A stretch of DNA of 64,000 nt from Streptomyces longhuiensis (GTDB lineage: Bacteria; Actinomycetota; Actinomycetes; Streptomycetales; Streptomycetaceae), in assembly GCF_020616555.1 (NCBI RefSeq), contig NZ_CP085173.1:1860001-1924000 (forward strand), in the 5' to 3' direction. This document shows positions 18,966-30,693 of this stretch, piece by piece (position 1 is the stretch's first letter; each line of letters opens with the position of its first letter). The position numbers were made by a program, and so were the translations under genes. The notes under the pieces were generated by a model. The model was given only the letters and a program-made list of their open reading frames with translations. It was not told the origin of the DNA and searched no databases.

Positions 18966-20510
18966 GTGGACGAGTTCGATTACGTGGTGGTCGGCGGCGG
19001 TACGGCCGGGGCGGTCGTGGCCGCGAGGCTGAGCGAGGACCCGGCCGTCACTGTCTGCCTGCTGGAAGCCGGGCCCTCCGACGTCGGCGACGACAGCATC
19101 CTGCGGCTCGATCGGTGGATGGCCCTGCTGGAGTCCGGTTACGACTGGGACTACCCGGTGGAGCCGCAGGAGAACGGCAACAGCTTCATGCGGCACGCCC
19201 GCGCCAAGGTCCTCGGCGGCTGCTCGTCACACAACTCCTGCATCGCGTTCTGGGCGCCGGCCGAGGATCTCGACGAGTGGGGGACGCTGGGCTGTACGGG
19301 GTGGAGCGCCGCGGACTGCTACCCGCTCTACCAGCGTCTGGAGACCAACGACGCGCCCGGGGACCACCATGGCCGCTCCGGCCCCGTCACCATCCGCACG
19401 ATCCCGCCCGACGACCCGTGCGGCAGGGCCCTGTTGGCCGCCTGCGCCGACGCGGGCATTCCCACGACTCCGTTCAACACCGGCTCCACGGTGGTGCGCG
19501 GCGCGCACTGGTTCCAGATCAACGCCCGCGAGGACGGCACCCGTTCGTCCGCGTCCGTGTCGTATCTCCATCCGATTCTCGACAGCCGGCCGAATCTGGA
19601 GATCCGTACCGGGCTCCAGGCCAAGCTGCTGCTGTTCGACGACAGTGATCGCTGCACCGGTGTCGAATACTTGGAGCCCGACACCATTCACAGCGGCTCG
19701 GTCGCGGCGCGGCGTGAGGTCGTCGTGAGCTGCGGGGCCATCGACTCGCCGAAGCTGCTGATGCTGTCGGGCATCGGCCCGGCCGGGGATCTGCGCGATT
19801 GCGGCGTCGACGTGCGGGTGGACTCCCCCGGGGTCGGCTCGCACCTCCAGGACCACCCGGAGGGTGTGATCATGTGGGAGGCGAAGCAACCCATGGTCAC
19901 GAGGTCCACCCAGTGGTGGGAGATCGGCATCTTCACCGGAACCGAACCAGGCCTGGACCGGCCCGACTTGATGTTCCACTACGGCTCGGTGCCCTTCGAC
20001 ATGAACACGTACCGGCGCGGCTACCCGACGACGGACAACGCGTTCTGTCTCACGCCGAACGTCACCCGGGCCCGGTCCATGGGCACGGTGCAGCTGCGCA
20101 CCCGCGACTTCCGTGACAAGCCCAGGGTCGACCCGCGGTACTTCACGGACGAGCACGACGTCCGGGTGATGATCCACGGGCTTCGGCTCGCACGGGAGAT
20201 CGCGGCGCAGGCGCCGATGGCCGCGTGGGCAGGTGCCGAACTCGCCCCGGGCCCGGCCGCGCAGTCCGACGACGAGCTGTTCTCGTACATCAAGGAGACC
20301 CACAACACGGTGTATCACCCGGCGGGAACGGTCCGGATGGGCTCGGCGTCCGACGCGGACTCTCCGCTCGACCCGCAGCTGCGGGTCAAGGGGGTCAGCG
20401 GGCTGCGGGTGGCCGACGCGTCGGTCATGCCGTTCCTGCCCGCCGTCAATCCGTGCATCACGACGATGATGATCGGCGAGAAGTGCGCCGACATGATCAA
20501 GGCTGGTTGA
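18966..20510 (+). CDS. codA: GMC flavoprotein, choline oxidase type
   Basis: The 514-residue protein resembles Arthrobacter choline oxidase along its whole length. The FAD-binding motif VVVGGGTAGAVVAARLSED is near the N-terminus. His89 in GGCSSHNSC corresponds to the histidine that covalently binds FAD in CodA. The active-site pair His451 (TVYHPAG) and Asn495 (VNPC) keeps the 44-residue spacing of CodA His466/Asn510. Choline oxidase turns choline into glycine betaine with oxygen as acceptor; a dehydrogenase mode cannot be excluded. The start GTG has GGAAGGAG eight bases upstream. It is the last gene of the osmoprotectant operon. Confidence 0.88.
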   Translation: MDEFDYVVVGGGTAGAVVAARLSEDPAVTVCLLEAGPSDVGDDSILRLDRWMALLESGYDWDYPVEPQENGNSFMRHARAKVLGGCSSHNSCIAFWAPAEDLDEWGTLGCTGWSAADCYPLYQRLETNDAPGDHHGRSGPVTIRTIPPDDPCGRALLAACADAGIPTTPFNTGSTVVRGAHWFQINAREDGTRSSASVSYLHPILDSRPNLEIRTGLQAKLLLFDDSDRCTGVEYLEPDTIHSGSVAARREVVVSCGAIDSPKLLMLSGIGPAGDLRDCGVDVRVDSPGVGSHLQDHPEGVIMWEAKQPMVTRSTQWWEIGIFTGTEPGLDRPDLMFHYGSVPFDMNTYRRGYPTTDNAFCLTPNVTRARSMGTVQLRTRDFRDKPRVDPRYFTDEHDVRVMIHGLRLAREIAAQAPMAAWAGAELAPGPAAQSDDELFSYIKETHNTVYHPAGTVRMGSASDADSPLDPQLRVKGVSGLRVADASVMPFLPAVNPCITTMMIGEKCADMIKAG

Positions 20511-20645
20511 TCCGGGGAGGGCGTTGACGGTGCGGCCCGCCCGCGCGGCCGTCGCGCACGGCGTCGCAGTGATGGAATACAAGATCGCCTACGAGGGTTG
20601 CGGCAGACGTCGGACATCGATCCACCTGGCAGCGGGAGACAGCTC

Positions 20646-21536
20646 ATGAGCTTCAGCGACAGCAGCAGCAGCACGCAGGCGTCCGCGATCGGCAGGTACG
20701 GACTGTGGAACACCGGGCTGCGCGACCCGGACCCTGCCCGGGCGGCCGAACTCGCCGAAACTGCCGCAGAGTTGGAGCAGCTCGGCTACGGCGCGCTCTG
20801 GCTCGGCGGCAGCAGTGGCATCGAACACGCCGCCCCGCTGATCGAAGCCACCTCGAAGATCACCGTCGCGACCGGCATCCTCAGCATCTGGCAGCACGAG
20901 GCGCGGGAGACCGCCGACCGCTGGGCCGCCCTGGAGGCCGCCCGCCCCGGCCGGTTCCTGCTCGGCCTCGGCGTCAGCCACGCGAAGCTCGCCGCGCAGT
21001 ACAAGCGTCCGTACGGCGCCATGGTCGACTACCTCGACGCGCTGGACGCCGCGGGGGTCCCGGCCGACCGCCGCGTGCTGGCCGCGCTCGGCCCGCGCAT
21101 GCTGGAGCTCTCCCGGGACCGTGCCGCCGGCGCCCACCCGTATCTGGTCACCCCGGAGCACACCGCTCGGGCCCGTGCGGCGCTCGGCCAGGGGCCGCTG
21201 CTCGCGCCGGAGTTCACCGTGGTCCTGGAAGCCGACCCGGACCGCGCCCGGGCGACCGCCCGCGAGACGCTCGCGCTCTATCTGCAGCTGCCCAACTACA
21301 CCAACAGCTGGCTGCGTCTCGGCTTCACCGAGGACGACTTCGCGAACGGCGGCAGCGACCGGCTCGTCGACGCCCTCTTCGGCTGGGGTGACGAGCAGCG
21401 GGTGCGCGAGCGGATCGACGCCTTCCTGGACGCGGGCGCGGACCACGTCGCCATCCAGGTGCTGGCCCCGGGCGAGGACCGGGCCGGCCTGCCCCGGGAG
21501 CAGTGGCGGCGGCTGGCGGCGGCACTGGAGCTCTGA
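20646..21536 (+). CDS. LLM-class F420-dependent oxidoreductase (TIGR03620-like)
   Basis: The 296-residue protein is a luciferase-like monooxygenase-fold TIM barrel. It contains AAELEQLGYGALWLGGSSG, IEATSKITVATGILSIWQ, and RPGRFLLGLGVSHAKLAAQYKRPYGAM, which belong to the group usually using coenzyme F420. The substrate is unknown. It lies 135 bp after the choline oxidase gene, with its own GGGAG ribosome site before ATG 20646, so it may be independently transcribed. The intervening 135 bp show no other gene. It converges with the isocitrate dehydrogenase gene. Confidence 0.85.
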   Translation: MSFSDSSSSTQASAIGRYGLWNTGLRDPDPARAAELAETAAELEQLGYGALWLGGSSGIEHAAPLIEATSKITVATGILSIWQHEARETADRWAALEAARPGRFLLGLGVSHAKLAAQYKRPYGAMVDYLDALDAAGVPADRRVLAALGPRMLELSRDRAAGAHPYLVTPEHTARARAALGQGPLLAPEFTVVLEADPDRARATARETLALYLQLPNYTNSWLRLGFTEDDFANGGSDRLVDALFGWGDEQRVRERIDAFLDAGADHVAIQVLAPGEDRAGLPREQWRRLAAALEL

Positions 21537-21669
21537 GCCCAGGGGGTGAAAGCCGCGGGGTCCCGCTCCGGCCGGTGGAGAGCCGGACGTTCGGGAACGG
21601 GGTCGAGCTGCCGCGCTACCGGCACGCCTCGCAGGCGGGCACGTGGTCACCCGTAACCCGGACACGGGA

Positions 21670-21701
21670 CCGCCCCGGCCGGCTGGTGCCGACCGGGGCG
21701 G
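21670..21701. terminator. Bidirectional terminator between LLM and isocitrate dehydrogenase genes
   Basis: CCGCCCCGG (21670-21678) pairs with CCGGGGCGG (21693-21701). An inner GG/CC pair closes around a short loop. It sits 34 bp from the end of the minus-strand isocitrate dehydrogenase gene and serves convergent transcripts. Confidence 0.65.
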
Positions 21702-21734
21702 AACGCGTCACGCCGGGAGTGCTGCCTGAAGTGC

Positions 21735-24134
<2,400 letters not shown>

Positions 24135-24163
24135 TCACCGCCCCGCGAAGGAGGCCGCCGCCG

Positions 24164-24646
24164 ATGGCCGTGGACGAGTTGGACACCCGCATCCTGCGTC
24201 TTCTCCTGGAGCAGCCGCGTACGAGTGTGCGCGAGTACGCCCGCATCCTCGGCGTGGCCCGCGGCACGCTCCAGGCGCGGCTCGACCGGCTGGAGCGCGA
24301 CGGCGTGATCACCGGCACGGGTCCTGCCCTCTCCCCCACGGCGCTCGGGCACCCGGTCCTCGCGTTCGTCCACATCGAGGTCACGCAGGGCCATCTCGAA
24401 GACGTGGGCGACGCGCTCGCCGAAGTGCCGGAGATCATCGAGGCCTTCTCGATCACCGGCGGCGGAGACCTCCTGGCCCGCGTGGCGGCCCGCGACAACG
24501 GCCATCTGGAGGACATCATCCAGCAGCTCAACCGGCTGCCCGGCGTGGTCCGCACCCGCACCGAGGTCGCACTGCGCGAGCGGGTGCCGCACCGGGTCCT
24601 GCCGCTCGTCGAGGCGATCGGCCGGGCCGTCGCCGAGCGCCGGTGA
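24164..24646 (+). CDS. Lrp/AsnC-family transcriptional regulator
   Basis: The 160-residue protein has the standard two-part layout. An N-terminal helix-turn-helix (LDTRILRLLLEQPRTSVREYARILGVARGTLQARLDRLERDGVI) is followed by an AsnC ligand-binding domain (AFVHIEVTQGHLEDVGDALAEVPEI, then SITGGGDLLARVAARDNGHL). Such proteins respond to amino acids. AGGAGG lies 9 bases before the ATG. It is divergent from icd and followed after 25 bp by a HAD hydrolase gene, possibly in one transcript. Its effector is not known. Confidence 0.9.
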   Translation: MAVDELDTRILRLLLEQPRTSVREYARILGVARGTLQARLDRLERDGVITGTGPALSPTALGHPVLAFVHIEVTQGHLEDVGDALAEVPEIIEAFSITGGGDLLARVAARDNGHLEDIIQQLNRLPGVVRTRTEVALRERVPHRVLPLVEAIGRAVAERR

Positions 24647-24671
24647 CCGCGGCCTTGGCATCCTGGAGCGC

Positions 24672-25370
24672 ATGAGCACCCTGGGCAGCACCGCGGTCGT
24701 CCTCGACCTCGACGGAACCCTCGTGGACAGCGAGCCGAACTACTTCGAGGCGTCCCGGCGCACCCTCGCCGAGCACGGCGTCCCGGACTTCACCTGGCAG
24801 GAACACGAGTCGTACGTCGGCATCAGCACCCACGAGACCGTCGAGATCCTGCGCCAGAAGTACGCCATCCAGGCCCCGGTCGAGGCGCTGCTCACGGAGA
24901 TGAACACCCGCTATCTGGCGCTCGCGCGCGCCGGCACGCCGGTCTATCCGCAGATGCGGAAGTTCGTGGAGCGGCTGCACGAGGAGGGGGTCCCGATGGC
25001 CGTCGCGTCCGGCTCGTCACCCGAGGCCATCGACGCGATCCTGTCGGGTACGGGCCTGGCCGCACAGCTCAGGACCTACGTCTCGGCGGACGAGGTCGCC
25101 CACGGCAAGCCCGCGCCCGACGTGTTCCTGGAGGCGGCGCGCAGGCTCGGCGCGATGCCCGCCCACTGCACGGTGATCGAGGACGCGATCCCGGGAGCCG
25201 CGGCCGCCTATGCGGCGGGGATGCGCTGCATCGCGATCCCGTACGTGGCCGCGCAGGCGGACGATCCCGCGTTCGCCACGGCGGGGCTGCTGTTCCGGGG
25301 CGGGCAGCGGGAGTTCACGTCCGAGGCCGCGTACGACTGGCTGGCGAGGACGGCGAGTCCGAGCACCTGA
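24672..25370 (+). CDS. HAD-superfamily hydrolase (beta-phosphoglucomutase/phosphatase-like)
   Basis: The 232-residue protein has HAD motif I LDLDGTLVDSEP, with nucleophile Asp12 and acid/base Asp14. Motif II is VASGSSPEAIDAIL, and motifs III/IV are HGKPAPDVFLEAARRLG and VIEDAIPGAAAAYAAGM. The cap insertion after motif I places it in subfamily I with beta-phosphoglucomutase and phosphoglycolate-type phosphatases. The substrate is not predictable. It follows the Lrp-type regulator by 25 bp with GGAG upstream of ATG. Confidence 0.88.
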   Translation: MSTLGSTAVVLDLDGTLVDSEPNYFEASRRTLAEHGVPDFTWQEHESYVGISTHETVEILRQKYAIQAPVEALLTEMNTRYLALARAGTPVYPQMRKFVERLHEEGVPMAVASGSSPEAIDAILSGTGLAAQLRTYVSADEVAHGKPAPDVFLEAARRLGAMPAHCTVIEDAIPGAAAAYAAGMRCIAIPYVAAQADDPAFATAGLLFRGGQREFTSEAAYDWLARTASPST

Positions 25371-25437
25371 CCACGTGACCACGTGATCTCTCCGCTCAAC
25401 GATCGATCTGCGACTCTCCGGACAGCAATTGATCTCT

Positions 25438-25465
25438 CTGGACGAACAGTCCAGCTCTTTATAAA
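25438..25465 (+). promoter_or_regulatory. Promoter with overlapping inverted repeat; leaderless start for YheO-type regulator
   Basis: TATAAA at 25460-25465 is a good -10 element lying 8 bases before the ATG at 25474, and no ribosome site is present. The mRNA is therefore probably leaderless. Just upstream CTGGAC (25438-25443) pairs with GTCCAG (25449-25454) around a 5-base centre. This would place a repressor site across the promoter, which fits autoregulation. Confidence 0.5.
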
Positions 25466-25473
25466 CTGTCAGC

Positions 25474-26097
25474 ATGTCCGAACCCGGTCACACCCATCTC
25501 ATGGAGCAGCTCCAGCAGGTAGCCAAGGGGCTCGCGGCCACGTTCGCGCCGTTCTGCGAGGTCGTCGTGCACGATCTCGACGACCCGGAGCACGCGATCG
25601 TCGCCATCGAGAACAACCTGTCGGGCCGCTCCGTGGGCGACCCCGCCACTGAACTCGGGCTCGCACGGCTGGCCGACGACGCGTACCCGCAGGTCGTGGC
25701 GAACTATCCGAACCGGTTCGCGGACGGCCGCCGGGTCAAGAGCACGTCGATCGGCATCAAGGACGAGCGGGGCCACTACGCCGGCGCGCTCTGTCTGAAC
25801 ATCGACATGACCGTCTTCGACGGCATCGGCACCGTGCTCGACCACTTCGGCCGCTCCGACGGCTCCGCGGCCCCCGCCGAGTCGCTCGACCCGGCCAACG
25901 GCGATGCCATCCGCGCCCGCATCGACGCGTTCGCCGCCGACCGAGCGACCACGCCTCGGGCTCTGCGGACAACGCAACGCCGGGAACTCGTACGGGAGTT
26001 GAAGGCCCAGGGCTTCATGGAAGTACGCCGGTCGGCGGGCATCGTCGCCGACCACCTGGGTGTGTCGAGGGCGACGGTGTACGCGGACGCCAAATGA
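25474..26097 (+). CDS. YheO/DauR-like transcriptional regulator (PAS-like domain plus HTH)
   Basis: The 207-residue protein starts with a YheO-type sensor domain (TFAPFCEVVVHDLDDPEHAIVAIENNLSGRSVGDPAT, then GIKDERGHYAGALCLNIDMT). A C-terminal helix-turn-helix follows (RRSAGIVADHLGVSRATVYADAK). Relatives include DauR, which controls D-arginine catabolism. It stands 65 bp upstream of a PLP-dependent hydroxyaspartate/serine-type lyase gene on the same strand, so it probably regulates that enzyme in response to an amino acid. The ligand is unknown. Confidence 0.87.
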   Translation: MSEPGHTHLMEQLQQVAKGLAATFAPFCEVVVHDLDDPEHAIVAIENNLSGRSVGDPATELGLARLADDAYPQVVANYPNRFADGRRVKSTSIGIKDERGHYAGALCLNIDMTVFDGIGTVLDHFGRSDGSAAPAESLDPANGDAIRARIDAFAADRATTPRALRTTQRRELVRELKAQGFMEVRRSAGIVADHLGVSRATVYADAK

Positions 26098-26162
26098 GCG
26101 GATGTCACCCGCCGCACGCCCGGACGCCACATGAGCAGCCGCCAATCGAGAGGAAGTCCCCC

Positions 26163-27140
26163 ATGGCCGACCTGACCCCGACCGACCTGCCGACCTACGA
26201 GGATGTCGTGCGTGCGCACGAGCGCGTCGCCCCGCACGCCCACCGCACCCCCGTGCTCACCTCGCGCCTCACCGACGCCGAACTCGGCGCCTCGCTCCAC
26301 TTCAAGTGCGAGAACTTCCAGCGCATGGGCGCCTTCAAGTTCCGCGGCGCGTTCAACGCGCTGTCCAGGTTCTCCCCGGAGCAGCGCCGGGCCGGCGTCG
26401 TCGCCTACTCGTCCGGCAACCACGCGCAGGCCGTGGCCCTGTCCGCCGCCATCCTGGACATGCCCGCGACCATCGTCATGCCGCACGACGCGCCCGCGGC
26501 CAAGCTGGCCGCCACCAAGGGGTACGGCGCGGAGGTCGTGATGTACGACCGCTACTCGGAGAACGTCGAGGAGATCGGGCACCGGGTCGCCGCCGAGCGG
26601 GGCCTGACGCTGATCCCGCCGTACGACCACCCGGATGTGATGGCAGGTCAGGGCACCGCGGCCAAGGAGCTGTTCGAGGAGGTCGGCGAACTCGACGCGC
26701 TGTTCGTTCCGCTGGGCGGCGGCGGGCTGCTCTCCGGGTCGATCCTCGCCGCCCGCGCCCTGTCCCCGGGCTGCGCGGTCTACGGCGTCGAGCCCGAGGC
26801 GGGCGACGACGGCAGGCAGTCGCTGCGCGAGGGCCACATCGTCGACATCGACACCCCGCAGACGATCGCGGACGGCGCGCAGACACGGCACCTGGGCAAG
26901 CACACCTTCGCCGTCATCAAGGACGGCGTCGACGACATCCTCACCGCGACGGACGACCAACTCGTCGAGTGCATGCGGATCTTCCACACCCGGATGAAGA
27001 CCGTCGTCGAGCCGACGGGCTGCCTCGGCTTCGCCGCCGCGCGCGCCCTGGCCGGGCAACTGCGTGGCCGCCGCGTCGGTGTGATCGTCAGCGGCGGCAA
27101 CGTCGACGTCGAACGCTTCACGCAGTTGCTCCGGCCCTGA
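26163..27140 (+). CDS. Threo-3-hydroxyaspartate ammonia-lyase / serine racemase-like PLP enzyme
   Basis: The 325-residue protein is a fold-type II PLP enzyme close to serine/threonine dehydratases but without an ACT domain. The PLP lysine is Lys59 in RMGAFKFRGA. SSGNHAQAVA binds the substrate carboxylate, and VPLGGGGLLSG binds the cofactor phosphate. Close relatives act as threo-3-hydroxy-L-aspartate ammonia-lyase or serine/threonine racemase-dehydratase. Sequence alone does not separate these. GAGAGGAAG precedes the ATG. Pairing with a DauR-like regulator suggests catabolic control. Confidence 0.85.
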   Translation: MADLTPTDLPTYEDVVRAHERVAPHAHRTPVLTSRLTDAELGASLHFKCENFQRMGAFKFRGAFNALSRFSPEQRRAGVVAYSSGNHAQAVALSAAILDMPATIVMPHDAPAAKLAATKGYGAEVVMYDRYSENVEEIGHRVAAERGLTLIPPYDHPDVMAGQGTAAKELFEEVGELDALFVPLGGGGLLSGSILAARALSPGCAVYGVEPEAGDDGRQSLREGHIVDIDTPQTIADGAQTRHLGKHTFAVIKDGVDDILTATDDQLVECMRIFHTRMKTVVEPTGCLGFAAARALAGQLRGRRVGVIVSGGNVDVERFTQLLRP

Positions 27141-27159
27141 GGCGCTTGTGTGCAGCGCC
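27141..27159. terminator. Weak hairpin between convergent genes
   Basis: GGCGCT (27141-27146) and AGCGCC (27154-27159) form a 6-bp stem directly after the lyase stop codon. It is the only hairpin seen in the 42-bp convergent spacer and is weak. Confidence 0.35.
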
Positions 27160-27182
27160 GCGCTCCCGGTGGCGCCACTCGC

Positions 27183-27827
27183 TCAGTAGCGCTGCGCCTT
27201 GGCGACCTTCGCGGTCAGCTTCATCTCCGGGGGCTTGCGGCTGATGGCGAGAGGCTGGGCCCGCTCGCCGGGGTCGAGGTTCTCCGCGCCGACGTACCGG
27301 GTCTCGACGACCTTGCCGTCGGCGTTCTTGAAATCGACCTGCACGGCGTAGGACGCCTTCTTGTCGGTGCGGTTGGTGATGTTGACGACGACGGCGAACA
27401 CGCCGCCCGTCTGGGACCGCGGCTTGCCGGTGAGGGCGACGTCGGCCATGGCGTTGCCCTGGCCCTTGACCTTCATGAGTTCACTGGCGGCCGCGGCGTT
27501 GGCCCGTTCCACCTCGGCCGACACGGACGCCTCGAACTCGGAGGCCCTGGCCGACGCGGAGCTCGCCGCCGCCGAGGCCTCCGCCTTCGCCGAGGCGACG
27601 GCCGACTTGGCGGCCGACGCCATCGCGGAGGGCGGGGTGCCGGAGAAGGAAGCCGTATTGGGGGGTGTCGCGCGCGGGCTGACGCTCGACGAACTGTTGT
27701 TGCCGCTGTCCGTGCTGCACGACACGAGAGCCGCGGCGCTGGTCGCGGCGGCGAGCACCGCGAGGACGGCCGTCATGGACCGCCGCCGGCGCGGCGCTGG
27801 CTTCTTCCCGGGGGAACCGGCACTCAT
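27183..27827 (-). CDS. Ala-rich coiled-coil lipoprotein of unknown function
   Basis: The 214-residue protein has an arginine-rich N-terminus and a hydrophobic signal ending in lipobox LVSC (Cys37). A Ser/Thr/Pro linker follows, and then an Ala/Ser/Glu segment (about residues 65-115) likely to form a long helix. The C-terminal domain (VFAVVVNITNRTDKKASYAVQVDFKNADGK) resembles the FxLYD or DUF4352-type beta-sandwich found on actinobacterial surface lipoproteins. It probably sits on the outer face of the membrane. I do not recognise a specific function. No partner gene is evident. Confidence 0.75.
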   Translation of the reverse strand: MSAGSPGKKPAPRRRRSMTAVLAVLAAATSAAALVSCSTDSGNNSSSSVSPRATPPNTASFSGTPPSAMASAAKSAVASAKAEASAAASSASARASEFEASVSAEVERANAAAASELMKVKGQGNAMADVALTGKPRSQTGGVFAVVVNITNRTDKKASYAVQVDFKNADGKVVETRYVGAENLDPGERAQPLAISRKPPEMKLTAKVAKAQRY

Positions 27828-27915
27828 TCAGACGTCTCCTTGAATCTCTCCGAAAGCTCTGACTCTTCGGAAGCTCTGGCTCTTTCCGGCACCTCTGACA
27901 GGGGCGCCGGTGAGG

Positions 27916-29007
27916 TCAATAGCGCATGATTCCGACGATTCCCGTCCCCTCCGGGAGGGTCTCGTCGGGGACGAAACGCACCTCGGCGCCCGTCTCCAGG
28001 GCCCGTTCGACGATCTCGTCGACGATGTCGTCGTGGGCGTCCAGGTCGCCGGGCTCGGCCGCGACCAGGTGGTCGCCGTCCTGCCGGACGGTGGTGCGGT
28101 AGTGCTCCTCGACGACGAGTGCGCGGACCCGCCCGGCGGCGACGTGCTCCCACACCTCGTCCACGCCCGCGGCGAACTCCTTCCAGCCCCGGGCGCGCTC
28201 GATGTCCGCCAGGGTGGCGGCCACCCTCTGCTGCTCCTGTGCGGTGACGGCGGGCCGCACCGCCTCACGCACGTCTTCCGCCCCGGCGTTCGCGAGCCCG
28301 CCGTGGGCCACGGGGACGGCGTGCTCGGTGGCGGTGCCGACCTCGTTGAGCAGGGTGACGGCGGCCTGTTCACCGGCGACGTACAGCCGCGCCGTGGGAG
28401 CCAGGGCGTCGCCGAGCGCCGTGTCGACCTGCCGGAGGAACTGGCGGGTCCGCTCGTCGCGGTAGGTGCTCGGCAGGTCCCCGATGCGCTCCTTGCGTTC
28501 GGCGTCGGGGTCGTCGAGGCTCCGGGTCAGGGGGAATCCCGCGGTGTGCTGCTCCACGAGGCCCCGCGCGTCGCCCCTCCACAGCGCGGCGCGGTCCGCC
28601 GAGACCGCGAGGACCCAGTAGGGCTGTTCGGCGGTGTACGCGGCGACGAGATTGCGGGTCAGATACGTGTCGGCGAGGACGACCCGTTCGGGGACGGTGC
28701 GCGGCAGCGACCACACGTGGTGCTCGCCCGGCGAAGCGAAGATCACCAGACCGTCCTCGGCGTGGTCGAGGTCGATCTCCGCGAGCGCCAGATCCAGCTG
28801 CTCGACGACGTCCTGGCGGCGCTCGGGGGTCACCGCGGGATCGGCCTCCAGCTCCTTGGCCGCCCCGGCCAGCAGATTGCGCAGCCGAATGGGGTCCTGC
28901 GCGTTGTCCGGCTTGCGCCGGTGTGTGGGCACGAGGACCGACACTGCCGGATAGTGCCGGGGCCGGCGCAGCGACGCGAGCACGGCGGGTGTCAGTTCGG
29001 GCTGCAT
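27916..29007 (-). CDS. baeRF-type (bacterial archaeo-eukaryotic release factor-like) protein
   Basis: The 363-residue protein starts with RRPRHYPAVSVLVPTHRRKPDNAQDPIRLRNLL and contains YWVLAVSADRAALWRG, followed by an eRF1-like central part (VYVAGEQAAVTLLNEVG-type block) and a C-terminal alternating strand/helix domain ending EGTGIVGIMRY. These features match the bacterial eRF1-like families, some of which have been linked to ribosome rescue or stress. GGAAAGG lies just before ATG 29007. The gene is divergent from the arginine antiporter/deiminase genes. Its target is unknown. Confidence 0.75.
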   Translation of the reverse strand: MQPELTPAVLASLRRPRHYPAVSVLVPTHRRKPDNAQDPIRLRNLLAGAAKELEADPAVTPERRQDVVEQLDLALAEIDLDHAEDGLVIFASPGEHHVWSLPRTVPERVVLADTYLTRNLVAAYTAEQPYWVLAVSADRAALWRGDARGLVEQHTAGFPLTRSLDDPDAERKERIGDLPSTYRDERTRQFLRQVDTALGDALAPTARLYVAGEQAAVTLLNEVGTATEHAVPVAHGGLANAGAEDVREAVRPAVTAQEQQRVAATLADIERARGWKEFAAGVDEVWEHVAAGRVRALVVEEHYRTTVRQDGDHLVAAEPGDLDAHDDIVDEIVERALETGAEVRFVPDETLPEGTGIVGIMRY

Positions 29008-29192
29008 GGGAGCGCCTTTCCGGACGCGTGAGGCTTCACAAGGCTTCCTCGATGCACGATATGCCCGAAATTCCGGTTCGGCGCGCGGCGCTACTCCCCT
29101 TGCCACTCGCACGCCCCCGATGGGACATGCCGGACATTTTATGAATATGGTCGTCCTCTGTCGGTTCCAACGCCCCACGGCCAGAGGAAGAC

Positions 29193-30653
29193 ATGACGCA
29201 GGCAGAAGGCTCCCTCGCCGCCGACCAGCCCGAGCAGTCGCCCGCGGCCAAGCTGACGTTGCTCACGCTGACGACGATGGTCGTCGGATCCATGGTCGGT
29301 GCCGGCGTCTTCTCCCTGCCGAGCCGCTTCGCGCAGGAGACCGGCGTGGCCGGCGCCCTGATCGCGTGGGCCATCGCCGGCACCGGCATGCTGATGCTCG
29401 CCTTCGTCTTCCAGAAGCTCGCCGTCCGCAGGCCCGACCTGGACGCCGGTGTGTACGCGTACGCCAAGGCCGGGTTCGGCGAATATCTGGGCTTCTTCTC
29501 GGCGTTCGGCTACTGGGCCAGCGCCTGCGTCGGCAATGTGACGTACTGGGTACTGATCATGTCGACCATCGGCGCGATCGCCCCCGCCCTGGGCGAGGGC
29601 GACACCGCCCTCGCGATCATCCTTTCCTCCGTGGGGCTGTGGGCGTTCTTCTTCCTGATCCGGCGGGGCGTCAAGGAAGCCGCCACGATCAACCGCATCG
29701 TCACCGTCGCGAAGGTCGTGCCGATCCTCGTCTTCGTCCTGCTGGCCCTGTTCTGCCTCAAACCCCATGTCTTCGCGGAGAACTTCGGCGGCGCCGACTA
29801 CGCGGGCTCACTGTTCCACCAGGTCAGAGGCACGATGCTGGCCACGGTCTTCGTGTTCCTCGGCGTCGAGGGCGCGAGCGTCTACTCCCGCCACGCCAAA
29901 CGCCGCGAGGACGTCGGACGCGCGACGGTGCTGGGTTTCCTGAGCGTCTTCGCCGTCTTCGCCTCCGTCACGATCGTGTCGTACGGCATCCTGCCGATGA
30001 GCGAGATCGCCGAGCTGCGCCAGCCGTCCATGGCGGGCGTCCTCGAGGAGGCGGTCGGCACCTGGGGCAAGGTGTTCGTCAGCGTCGGCCTGATCATCTC
30101 CGTGCTCGGCGCCTATCTCGCGTGGACGCTGATGGCGGCCGAGGTCCTTCTCGTCGCCGCCCGGGACAGTGACATGCCACGGTTCCTGGCCCGCACCAGC
30201 CGCGCCGACGTTCCTGTGCCCGCACTCGTGATGACCACGGCCCTGTCCCAGGTCGTCCTGGTCATCACCTCGTTCTCCGACGACGCGTTCAACTTCGCGC
30301 TCGATCTGACCAGCGCCCTGTCGCTGATCCCGTTCCTGCTGGCCGCCGCGTTCGCCGTGAAGATCGCGGTGCGGCCGGACGCGCTCACGGTCGGAGCCCA
30401 CGACTCGCGCGGCGAACTCGTCGTGGCGTGCATCGCGACCGTCTACACGGCGTTCCTTCTCTACGCGGCCGGGATGAAGTTCGTCCTGGTGTCCTTCATC
30501 GTCTACGCGCCCGCCACGGTCCTGTTCGTGATGGCCCGCCGCGAACAGGGCCGGCGCCTGTTCTCCCCCGCCGAACTCGTCATCCTCGCGGTGTCCGTGG
30601 CCGGAGCGGTCCTCGGTGTCATCGCCCTGGTGGTGGGCTGGATCAGCCTCTGA
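29193..30653 (+). CDS. arcD: APC-family amino acid antiporter, probable arginine/ornithine ArcD type
   Basis: The 486-residue protein has about 12 to 13 membrane segments and the basic amino acid/polyamine antiporter signature. The first membrane segment is [28 protein letters not shown] later segment reads [34 protein letters not shown]. It is 40 bp upstream of arginine deiminase, which supports exchange of arginine for ornithine or citrulline. The ornithine carbamoyltransferase and carbamate kinase genes of a full ADI operon are absent here. The spacer to the divergent baeRF-like gene is 185 bp and holds both promoters. Confidence 0.87.
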   Translation: MTQAEGSLAADQPEQSPAAKLTLLTLTTMVVGSMVGAGVFSLPSRFAQETGVAGALIAWAIAGTGMLMLAFVFQKLAVRRPDLDAGVYAYAKAGFGEYLGFFSAFGYWASACVGNVTYWVLIMSTIGAIAPALGEGDTALAIILSSVGLWAFFFLIRRGVKEAATINRIVTVAKVVPILVFVLLALFCLKPHVFAENFGGADYAGSLFHQVRGTMLATVFVFLGVEGASVYSRHAKRREDVGRATVLGFLSVFAVFASVTIVSYGILPMSEIAELRQPSMAGVLEEAVGTWGKVFVSVGLIISVLGAYLAWTLMAAEVLLVAARDSDMPRFLARTSRADVPVPALVMTTALSQVVLVITSFSDDAFNFALDLTSALSLIPFLLAAAFAVKIAVRPDALTVGAHDSRGELVVACIATVYTAFLLYAAGMKFVLVSFIVYAPATVLFVMARREQGRRLFSPAELVILAVSVAGAVLGVIALVVGWISL

Positions 30654-30693
30654 CCGGCCCGCCCGTCGCACCGACTCTCTGGAAAGGCACATC

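Noticed and set aside
29101..29160. DosR-like hypoxia box before the arginine antiporter gene
   Set aside because: Only a GGGAC half-site is present. The rest departs from the known consensus, so the match could be chance.
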